DNA from: Liolophura sinensis
Lineage: Eukaryota; Mollusca; Polyplacophora; Chitonida; Chitonidae
Direction of reading: 5' to 3'
Length of the DNA: 64,000 nucleotides
NCBI RefSeq assembly: GCF_032854445.1
Contig: NC_088295.1
Location: 34,750,510 to 34,814,509, forward strand
The notes under the pieces are model-generated. The model saw only the letters and a program-made list of their open reading frames with translations, was not told the DNA's origin and did no database searches. Every line of letters starts with the position of its first letter. Within the stretch, counting starts at the first letter, position 1. The position numbers and the translations under genes are program-made. Of the stretch, positions 51,701 to 63,700 are shown piece after piece.

Positions 51701-54700
51701 AACATTTATTTAAGTTTTTGGACAATCTAATTTTTGACTTAGGACCCTCCAGAGAGAAACTTGCGTTTTGCGATCCGTGATGGGGTTAACAATCCGGTAA
51801 GTATAATTTGTACTTTATTCACTGGTAAAATGTTATGTCCATCTATGGCTGGTAATATCACACAATGCTTGATTAACAGAAAAGTGGTTAGTAAAGTATC
51901 CATAGCTACAATAGGCCCTGTTCATCTTAGAAAGATGTTTTAGGATTTGTTTGATAAGTAGGATGATGTCCTAATGGATAAATTTATAATGTAAGTTTCT
52001 GCACTAAAATATGGTATGACTTTTATTTGTTTCTACAATGAACTTTTCCAGGTGAATTTTTGGGGCAAACAAAGTATGTATTGTGTGTGGCAGTACTTTG
52101 AGGATGCTTGGTGAGATGTTGTTAGGTTCACCTTGGTGGATTTAGATGGTAGTAGATCAGTTGTGCTCCGAAATTATGTTGGCAGAAGTGATTTATTGGA
52201 AATAACAGGAAATATATCATTCGTGCTGTACTTCACTAAGGAGAAAAGTTGACTTTTCAGAAGAAATGATATGAAGCATCACACATATTCATGTAACTGT
52301 TGAGCAGTTTTTTGTAGTGTCTTTTTCACTTTCAGGTGTATGCTTCTATGACTCTTTTCATTCAAGATGTTAACGATGAGGTGCCCCAGTTTAGGGGAAC
52401 CCCTTACAGAGCCAGCATCAGTGAGGTGAGTTGACCAATCAGTAATCTATGTAGGTGTGTATACCTGCTGTCTAAGATTTAGAAGATATTTAAATATTAT
52501 GATGGTATTGCTTTTGATGAATACATATGAAATCTGTGAAGAGCTGTCAAATTGTCTTTTTTCTTTACAACAGGATGCCCCGAACGGCACTTTGGTCTTT
52601 AATGGGACACAGACTGTGGATCCAGATACAGGAATAGGAGGAAGTGTTTCTTATTCTCTTGAGGTAAGTGATGGCTTTTTCTGTGTTTAATATTTCAGCT
52701 TTAATGTTCTTATAGGGACGGTTAATTTTGGAGTGTGAATCATTTGCTACATTCATAAGACCTGACTGAAATACGACATTCATGTTTTATATATTTTCAT
52801 TGATGAACACAATCAGTATAACAGGAATTTGGAGTGGGCAGAGGCAGATTGGCTTATAATGTACTTGCCTTTCAGTTGCCACTGTGTGTGTGAATTCAAA
52901 CCCGATCTGGACAGGGAATTTGTCAATTACTCAGCACACACTTGTCCTTTGTAATAATAAGTGATTAATGATGTTCGTGTGGTTGTTTCAATACATTTCA
53001 TTGTTTGTGGAAGGGCACTTTCACTAATATCTTGTACGTGTTTACATCATACATGGGAAAGTTCGTCAGTGACGTGCCAAAGATTGGTGGCACACAGGTT
53101 TCAACCAACAGTAAAACTCATTGTTATAGTATCAGCAAACAGTCTTGGGTAAGGCATTAAATAACAATCAAATACATGTAAATAAATAAAGTAAATAGAT
53201 ATAACTGGAATGAGTTAATTTGATTGATGCATCTCTATGCTCTGCATTTTATTTTGCTGCTGTAGACCATTACTCAGGTAAGGAAGTGTTGTGACATGGT
53301 GCTAAGTTTGTATTCTCCTCCATAGCTGATTTCCCTTGTGTGCACTTCACCTTGCTCATTCAGTGTTGTCAGGAGTATTTTGTAAACATTTGCTGCTTGA
53401 GTAGACTTGTATCATTTAACTTGGGAGGAAAGATTTGTTAACATATTTACCTCAACCACAGCTTGTGACTTCATCTCTCTGATTTGAAAAGTTAACGTGT
53501 TTGTGTGACTGTTAAAGTGAAGGTTTACTTTTGTTGTGCTCAGTGGATTTTGATGTCTTCCTGCAACCTATCTCTGGGAAGTTTTGTCTGCACAAAACAT
53601 GGCTGGTATTTTCAGTTGTTTGGAAAATTAAATGTTTTCATGATTAGCCTCTCCAATTTTTGCAGGTGCAAAACTTCATCTTCTGACTGAATTTTATTTA
53701 ATCTGTGCATAGTTATATTAAGAGGTCTTAAGTTGTCCAAAGTGCTATAATTTGGTGGTTTGTTTGTTTTATTTGGTGACAGTGAGACGTGTGTCTTATT
53801 TAATAATACTTAAAAAAACATTGTAAAAGTTATGTTTTTAAGAATTTATAATTAAGGTAGATTTTTTGTATGCTGTGTATTTCGTTGAATCCTTATGATG
53901 ACACGTGGACAGAATTTATAGTAACTTCGTGCAAGAGATCAAGAAATGATGTGTTCAGTAAAGGTCTCCTGTATTATTGTCCTACAGCTGACTGACGAGG
54001 CTTACAGATCAACCTTCAGAACTACACCTTATCAAGGTCATATCTACCTGAATGGCACTTTGGATTACGAGAAACACAACTTTTACCAGCTACAACTGAC
54101 TGCCACGGTTTGTAAATCACTGGACAATTTCACTTTCTTATGTGCCTTAGCTCAAGGTGTGTTTAGCCTTATAACCCAGCCTTTCTGCGGTCGCTGTGAG
54201 TTCAAGTACAGCTCATGCTGGCTTCCTCTCCAGCCATACGTGGGAAGGTCTGCCAGCAGATGGTCATGGGTTTTCCCCGGGCGCTGCCCAGTTTCCACCT
54301 ACCATAATGCTGGCCGACCTCATATAAGTGAAATATTCTTGAGTACGGCGTAAAACACCAATCAAATAAATAAAGAAATAACCTAGCCTTTCCCGGATAA
54401 ATAATTTCATTAACCATTACCTCTCTGATCTACATCACCTTCTGAGACTTCAACATAGATAACATACATTTACTGCATAGTAATTAAGAAGTGACATGAA
54501 AATGGCCGCTGATTTCTACTTCATGGACACTTTTAAATCATTACATAGATATATTCAAGATATACAGGTATGTCATTCACAAATATATAACTTCCAAGAC
54601 TGTAACAGAGCATCCGCATTGGGGAATGGTAGATCCAGGGTAAATCCTGGGTCGAGTCACACCTAAGATTGCTTAACGACTTGTACTGATAGGGTCAACC

Positions 54701-57700
54701 AGTCGTTGACTGGTTCAGGCAGTACGCCTTACTTGCATTCTGCAAGGCGTCTCATTGAGGCAGCACTAGATAAAAGAGCGGTGGAAATCGGTCATACAAC
54801 AAGGAGGCACATTACATGCACTGTAAGGATTCCTTCGTTGTCGTATGACTGAAAAATTGTTAAGTATGACCTTAAACTACAAGCACTCACTCACTCACTC
54901 ACTCCAAGACTGTAGCACAGTATATTAATGGATTTCATGTTGATGAAATGTTCTATGAAGTTGTCAGTATATATGTGATCTGTTGAACAGGATGGCGGAG
55001 GTCTTAACACTACCACTGATGTCATCATCACCATCGAAGATGTCCAGGATACCAAGCCTTCTTTCGTAAACACACCTTATACGACAGTCATCCTAGAGAA
55101 CGCTACAATAGTAAGTCAGCTGCCCATTACGCCATGATGGTTGCAGTAGCTGATGATTCTAAATTTGATTAAAGTGTCGATGTGACTTTCTCTTGATTGT
55201 GTTAGCTGTACTTGATGTGATATTGGCAAAATGTTAGTGTCAAGATATTTGTTCTATTCCTTAAAGTTGCATAGTGGCAAGAGATCTAGCAAGATGATCC
55301 ACTTCTTTTAATTGTATCAGTAATTAATACATGTAGCTTGTCAGTCAGTGCTCACTGTAGTACTGTTACCAGTAAAGTAAGTGGAGAAATAGTATGGTGC
55401 CTTGATGACAAAGATGATAATGATTACAAACTCGCAGATGGTACTGGATATCAGACACAAAGTCCACTAGTTCTTTTTATATCATGTAGTTTATTTCTTG
55501 AAAAAGTTTCAAATTATGGTGGTCTGTTTATTACACAAGATTTATTAAGTACATATTACATAATTAGATATCAACAAGTGAAACTTTTATCACCTAAAAA
55601 TCATATGTTCGTATCACCTTTGAAGTGTTTAGACTTCAGTCAAGCCAGCTTTTGAACTGCTTTCTAAGCGTTTTATATCTGCTATGCATGTGTGTGTGTA
55701 TAGATTCTTCTGTCATTCGTTCTGCTTCCTCATGGGTGTTGATCAGTATTTCAATCCATTTTTTGTTTTCAGGGCACATCTGTGATTTCTGTGTCTGCCT
55801 TAGATGGAGATCGTGGCAACCCTAACCCAGTAACATACCGTTTTGTGAATTGTAAGTGTTTCTTTCACTCAGTGTAGCTTTGGAAGCTTATTATTTGTTC
55901 AGATGAATATATGTGCAGTCTGTTACCAGTAACTCTAAAACTGCTTCAACCATAATTCACAAGTTTTTAGCTGGACAGTAGTTTATGGATATTTGAACTA
56001 ACTGTACTAATTCAGATTATGAGCTTGGATTCATTTTGCACTCAGTTTAAACAAACAGTAGTGTTATGGTAACAGAAACCATGAAAAACTTGGTCCTTTG
56101 CTCCTCTCCAGCTCTATTTGTTGTTCAGGTCTTTGTCAATATGTGTTTGTCATATATTGTTTTATTCTTTGCATATAATGTTACCTTAAAAGACACTTGT
56201 AGTCAAGGTTGTGTTGTTAAAAAATAAAATGTAACATGCTTTCAAGAAATGTATCCACTGGTTTAAACACCTCATATCACACAGTATCAGACTGACTTGG
56301 ACTGTTGTGTAAGTGTAGACAGTCTCACTGTTGCTGCTTCTTTTGTCAGATTCCAGAAGTGACTTCAATATTGATGCGAACACTGGAGAGATCAAAGTTA
56401 ATAGCAAGCTTAACAGCAGTCTACCAGAGCTACGCAATCAGGGAAGTGTGTTTGATTTGATTGTAGAGGTAAGCCATCCTCCAGTTTCTCTCTTTCACAT
56501 TTGGTGTTTTAAATGTTTTCTGTGTTCTTTAGCTTACCTGTACAAATTACTGCAGCAGCTATTGCCTGTGTCCAGTGAAATTTAAAGAAATGTTAAGGTA
56601 AATGTTGAGGATGGTGTCTCTAAAAATGCTGCATATATTGAGCTCAAACATTTAATAATACTAGGGGGTGTTGATACCACATACGTATTAATTTCTGTAA
56701 GTTATAAATTCCTGGTGTCTGAAAAGTATATGGTTTGTTTTATTGTGAAGAGTCCATTTCTAGGTAAATGTTAAATGTGGTACATATGTCAAAAAGTACT
56801 GCATGTATTGCGCTGAAGTTTTGTAGTCATGTATGTCCTACAGGGGAGAACACAAAACCAAATTTTTCATGTCTACTTTACATAATAAACCATAATTAGT
56901 AAAGTGTAATATGTCTCACAGTCTTTCACCATGTTGAATGCTGAAACAGCAATCAGATGTTCACATTTGTAGTTTTGCAAGGAAAGAAGGAAGAAGGAAA
57001 ATATAAGCAGCGTTTTTTTGTATTGACATTAAATGCCCGCATTTTCCAGGCCAAAGAGACAGTTGCACCAGGTCAAATGCAGAAAGGGGAGACATCTGCT
57101 ACGATGTTGGTGTTAATCACTGTACAGGATGTTAATGACCACGCTCCAGAGTTTGGAAGGCGGCATTACAATGCCACTGTTCCTGAAAATGCACAGAGAG
57201 GGATTCCCATTCAGTTAGATGGATTAGACTTTATTAAAGTCAAAGACCTGGATCAGGTGAGAAAATTTGCAAACAGCGTGTATTATTCTTGTATTGTTAC
57301 ACATTGTACTGACATGTACTTTTTTTTTTTGGAAAGGGTGTGTAGATGTGTGGTGGTTTTCTATTGGCACATGCTGGTTTTCTCCACCCATATGCATGCA
57401 TATCTCATACAATTGAAAAATTCTTTCAGATGCGTTAAACATGTATTAAAGAAAGAAAGAAAGAAATTATTTTTTAAACAATGTTTTCTTGTAGAATGAC
57501 TACAGTCGGTTTAAAGTGTCTGTGGAGCACATGGATGGACAGCCATTTGATGCGTTCATTGTGAGGCCGTCTCTGGTGTTTTCGGACGCCAACCTAATCA
57601 TGCTGGTAGAAAACAATACTGAACTGGACTATGAAAGATTGAAAAACAGTCAGAGGGGAAATGTACTGGAATTCAAGGTTTGAGCCAATGTTAGAATTGA

Positions 57701-60700
57701 AAGACTATCACAAAGTAGAAAAAAAATTATACTATTGAAACAATAGAATATGTACAATTTCTTGAGGTCAGTTTACTTTCAGTTGCTTTTGGTAATGTAT
57801 AAATGAAAATAGCACATAGGGCTTTGGGTTATTTAGACAAGATATCCTCACTAATGAGGAGCAGTTGTTTCTTTATGCACCTGTAGATTTTAGTGTCTAA
57901 CATGACTGAATAATGTTGGTATTTGGAGAACTTTTCACTCAGTGGTGTCCCTTTTTCTTGGGTTCATGTCAAAATTCATTGTAAACTGATTTGATGACAA
58001 TGTACTTTGATTTTTATAATGTATAAGGTGAAAGCCACAGAGACGTCAACACCGGAAAAAAGATCAGGGGAGGCTAACTTTACGGTGTATGTTACTGATG
58101 AGAACGATAATTTCCCCCAGTTTGATAAAGCATCCTATGTGGCATCTGTCAAGGAACATTCTGCAGCAGACACTACTGTCGTCGTGATCAATGTGAGTCA
58201 ACTATCGAAGCTGGCATGGGAGAGGCAGATTTTTAGAAGGCTAATCTGAAATGTACAAATGTATGAAGTAGATTCACATGTCTGATATATCTCAGGTATA
58301 TAATGAAGATCAGTGTCTCTGGCCATGTAAGTTGGTAGAGCCTCCGCTTCGGGAGTGGTAGATCCAGGGTTAATCCTGGGTCGGGTCATACCTAAGACCA
58401 TAAATAACTAAAAGAGGAAGTTGTAACTTCCTCGCTGGGCGTTGAGCATGAAGGGGATAGTGCAATGACTGGTTTACCATAATGGCTCGTGAGGGGCAGC
58501 TTACTTGCCTTTGTTGAGGTGTCTCAGTGAAGCAGCACTAGATAAAAGAGTGGTGGAAATCCGCCCTGCAACAAGGAGGCACATTACATTACAGGCACAT
58601 TACAGGATTCCTTTAGTGTCATATGACTGAAAAATCGTTAAGTAGGACATTAAACCCCAAGCGCTCACTCACTCACTCACTATGGCCGTGTACAGCCTAA
58701 TTCTGCATTCTAAACTCATATCAAAGATCTAGTCTAAATGGAATTTATGTGCCATATGATAAGGTGTTTTTAGAATTAAAAGATGTTTAATGGGTATTGC
58801 TTTAACTGTTCATGTAGATCTTCACACAATGCTATCAGCTCATTGAAAGTGAATTGTCCTAAAATACTTGAGAGTAAACAGCACGGAATAACAACATAGT
58901 TTCACCTGTTTCTGGAAATAGGACTTACATTTACATGTATGAATGAAATTGTGAGAACCTGAATATTGAAATGGTATATATGTGGACGGTGATAGTTACA
59001 CTCGTTTTCATCAGAGCAGTATAAACCAGAGACAAGAGTTCTTTAGTATATTCTTAAAGTATAGTCTCCAAAAAAATAGTTTGCATCCAGCTGGGTCAGG
59101 GTTGATTTGGAGAATATTGTGTGATTTTTCAGGCAACAGATGAAGATTCTGGTTTATATGGAGAAGTGACTTTCTCTTTACAAAGAGGTGGAGATGGCAA
59201 GTAAGTGTCACAGTAACTTTAAGAAACAAAAGTTTTGCTTCAATTTATGCTTCAATCAGGTGGAATTTTGCTTCAACACGGTTTTAAGTGTATTGAAAAG
59301 CATTTTACCTCGCTGTTAGCTACGGGCCCATGTGCAATTATACGCATTTAAATAGAGATGACCTTTCAAACAATATCAAGTGCATCATGCTGTTGATACG
59401 TTCACCTCCCTGAATAATGTTCTTTCATGCTATTTATTTCTACGAATGAAAGGAGTTGATTTTGTTTACTTGTAGGTTTTTGCTTTTATGATTTATATAA
59501 AGGTGTAATATTGGAATTTCCTAGTGATAAAAGTGCTGTTTCAAACAGTTTATAGATATGGCTTTAGTTTTTTTACATTTTTGATATTATACACTCAGAC
59601 CCCGTGATGTGGGGTCAACTGCACTGCCCAAAGCTTGCTTTTAATTGGTCTAAAATTTGTGGCCTCTGCAGAGTGAAAGAGAACGGTAGAATAAAATATG
59701 CTGTTTTTACCACATTTTCTGCAATTTTGGGGGTATAAGACTTCAGGTTTAAAAGCCTTAAATGAACACAAATCTTTTTTGCTCATGATGCCAAAGCACA
59801 AGAGACAAATAGTTTGAGTATCTTTTACTTATGTGTCTTGTGAAGAAAAACATTATGCATGCAGGGATTCCATATTCATGTTATAAAATCAAAATTAACC
59901 AAATAAGCTTGTCAGATAGTTGAAGGAATCCTACAATTTTTGAAAATACAATAATGTAGAGAAATATTACCCAGACCAAAGATGAGATTATTCAAGTGAG
60001 ATAACAGTATCTCACTAAATGTTAAGTTGTGTCATGTATGTGATTTTGGGCACAATATAATAACCTCTGATATTGCAATGGGTACACCCATGGTAATTTC
60101 ATGTTGCTTGTGATTCAGACATGATTTTGTTTGTCGCTGAACAGATATACCTATAAAATTGTATTTATGCAATGTAAAATTTCATACTGAAGATTGTTAT
60201 AATATGTAAAAATTTTAAAATTTACAAGCTCTACATGATTTGATTTATTTTTTTGATTTATTTAATTGGTGTTTTACGCCATACTCAAGAATATTTCACT
60301 TATATGACAGCAGCCACCATTAAGGGGACCCACAACCAGATTGCTGGCATACCTTCCCACAAACAGCCATATGAGCAGTTGAACCCATTGCGACTGCATT
60401 GGTGAGAGGCTCCTGAGTCATTACCCTCTGCTGGCACGCTAACCACCTCAGCCACAGAGGTGCCCTTGCATGCTTTGATAAGTGAAAGAAATTTTGCTGC
60501 AAGTTGAAGTTGGACATTTTTTTTTTCTCCATTTGTAATATTTTTCTGAAAGTATTACGTTTTCAGAAAAATATTTATGAAAAAAATCATCTCATATGCA
60601 TGTATATTGACTTTACGATGAACTGCAGTGTAATGTTTTATCCACATACACATAGTTATATTACAAAGAGGATTAAATATAATAAAAAATAAATGACAAA

Positions 60701-63700
60701 CCTCTTTATGTAAAGGCATAGAAATGCTGCAGGGAACAGAAATAGAATATTTGATGTGTATATGACCTAGGATCTGGAGTCAGACTCAGTATTAGCAACT
60801 TGCATTGGCAAACAGTTTTGCGTATTAATATTCGTCAAATTGTTTCTCAGATTTCGTATGAAACCAGATGGTACAGTGGTGGTTGAGAACGGAACGAATT
60901 TGGACAGAGAGAAGCTATCTTCTTATTACCTGACTGTGGAAGCCAAAGACAGGGGTGGAAACCGTAACACAAGTCAGCTGATCATTAACCTGGAAGATAT
61001 AAATGACCAAGCTCCTGTCTTCTTGCGAAATCAGTACTCAAGCTTTGTTACGGAGAATGAGGCATTCCCCACCTTGTCTGTCTCGGTAAGGAAAGCTTCA
61101 GTACTTCATCTTTATTCTGCAGTCAACCCTAAAACGTTGCATCTGATGCCAAACTCTGTATAGACTAGTACGGTCAGCTATGCAGTGTGAAAATGACCTA
61201 ATTTCTGCTGTGTTCGTTAGCATATTAAGACTTGGGTGCTCTCAGTTCTTATTAAAACAGCTTCAGAATCAGTATACAATCAAACTGGTAAAAATGATAC
61301 AGTTAATCCATTCTAGTTGTCACTTTCATCATGAGGAAGTGTTTCAGTAAATCCATTCTAATTGTCACTTTGTACAACAGAAAACGTTTCAGTAAAGCTT
61401 TTCTGGTTGTAACTTCATACCAGAGAAGATGTTTCAGTAAACCCAGCCTGGTTGTCTCTTCATGCGAAAGGAAATGTTTCAGTAAATCCCTTCTGGTTGT
61501 CTGTTTATACAAGAGAAAACGTTTCATTATATTTAGTCTGGTTGTCACTTTATACAAGAGAAAATGTTTCAGTAAATCCACTCTGGTTGTCTGTTTATAC
61601 AAGAGGAAATGTTTCAGTAAATCCAGCCTGGTTGTCACTTCATGCAAGAGAAAATGTTTTCCATAAATCCAGTGGGGTTGTCTGTTTATACAAGAGAAAA
61701 TGTTTCAGTAAATCTAGTCTGGTTGTTTCTTCATACAAGAGAGAATGTTTTACTAAATTTTCACCATACTCGTTTCCACTTTATAATGGAGATTAAGAAC
61801 CATTCAGGTTGTTATTTTTATATTCTAATTTTGAAAGGATGATGATGGAACTGCTCTCAGACTGAACAGGTTGTGATGTGACATTGGTCAGATAGTATTC
61901 ATGTTTCTTATGCTGTACGCTAGCTATTACACAGGTAGTCCACACAGTGTACCTTTACCAGTGTCTGATTGATCTACATGTATTTATGTTGAATACATAG
62001 AGTGTTTACTGTGCTGTTGATCTGATTTCGTTAATGTTGTTGGCTTGTACTTCACTGCTGTTCACATTAACAGGCTTCTGATGGGGACATGCCAAGCACT
62101 CTGAACAGCGAGGTGCTGTATAATTTGTCATATGTGCCAGACGCAGTCAAAAAGAATATCACCATTACCACTGAGGATGGTCAAGGCAATATTAAGATTT
62201 CCCCAAACTTAGACTTTGAGGAGTTGCCCCAGGAGTTGCGTCAAACTATCATGTTAGAAGTTACCGCAACAGACAAAGGTTTACCACCGCTAAGCACCAC
62301 AGTGAATGTAACCATAACAGTTGAGGTAAGCTCATGTTTCTCTGATTCATCAGTGAGTATTTGTCATAATTCTTAGCATTCTCAGACAGCAGGTGTTTGG
62401 AATCACCTTAAAGCCAGCTCCAATAGTGTGAGAATGGTAGAATCACATTTGGTCCTTGTAATTAATCTGTCCCAATGTGTTGTCAAAATGGGTGTGTTAA
62501 AGAATCTTATCCAAGTAATAATTATGTGGTAAAATTTTTTCTGGGAAAATAAAGTGTCCTTCCAAAGGACTGCGTCATTAGTCTCAAACTGCATGATGTA
62601 TTACATACGTGTGCATGTAATTCAATTCAATGTCAAATCATAATCTGCTTATGAGTCTGGGGGGAAACCCCAACCATCCGCAGGTTACGGCCGAAGAGGA
62701 AGCCAGCATGAGCTGGACTTGAACTCACAGCGAGCGCATTGGTGAGAGACTCCTGGGTCATTACACTGCGCTAGCCAACTAAGCCACGGAGGCCCCCCAA
62801 GTGTATGATATAATGTCAAAGACTGTTTAGTATTTTGTTTTGATTCTTTCCATGCAGGATAAGAATGACAATCCTCCTGTATTACAACAGTCAAACTATC
62901 AAGCTAGTATATTTGAGGATGCACCTGGTGGTAAGTACATCTGCACTCTGCTAGCTGTACCTTAGGTCATTGCTCCAGTGGAGAATTACATATACCTGTA
63001 CTGCAGCAGTAAAGGTGTTATTGCAGAAAAAAGGGTGCTGACATATGCCTACCCCAAAGAAACAAACAGGTATAAAATAATTTAATCAAGCAGTGTTTTG
63101 CTCACCCAAGCCTGCTATTATCCATTTTTCCCCATTTGTTTATTTGATTAGAGTTTCCTACTGCTTAAGAATATTTCACTTGTATCATGGTAGCCACTGG
63201 TGCACAAATGTTTTCAGATGCTGCTCTCATTTTCTTGTTGTAACAAATTCAAGTGATGTTTAGCCTGCAGTCAGACTTTCACAAGCTGTAGTACAGGCTT
63301 AATGACTAGGAAAAGTTCAGAAAAGCCATGAAAGCATTAAAAATGTTGGTAGTCACATCATACATTACACAACCTATGCAATCTACATGAAAATGTGCAC
63401 TATGATGGCACAACCCTCCTTTTAGTATGGGGTGATCTTGAGTGCTGGCTGTGTTTTGTAGGTAAACCAGTAGTGAACATATCAGCAACTGATGCAGATG
63501 GGATGTCTCCCAACAATGAGATACAGTACAGCATAGCATCAGGTGGACAGGACAAGTTCCTTGTGAACCCTGGCACAGGAGAACTGGAGGTGGCTTACGG
63601 GGCTTCTTTTGATCGTGATATACAGAGCTTCTATAACCTGACGGTAGTGGCACGAGACAAAGGTTTCCCTCAGTTATCTAGCAATACCAGTGTTACGATC

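Noticed and set aside
54202-54417. Minus-strand 71-codon frame near 54.3 kb, and similar frames at 654-851, 4,364-4,585, 23,808-24,026 and 60,320-60,532
   Set aside because: All are translations of SINE family A copies; they share the LFDWCFTP-type peptide or the GSP-AHAG-type peptide encoded by the SINE.
55338-55655. 105-codon plus-strand frame as an extra cadherin exon
   Set aside because: It has no EC motif, and the flanking exons (55,110 and 55,773) already join in phase to a normal EC3 start.
56957-57499. 180-codon plus-strand frame as one long exon
   Set aside because: Only 57,050-57,256 shows cadherin sequence; the rest is intron read through past a good acceptor and donor.
61303-61796. 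Overlapping 111-114-codon frames with 15-residue repeats on both strands
   Set aside because: They arise from the 45-bp minisatellite, whose period is divisible by three; the array lies in an intron with well-defined flanking exons.
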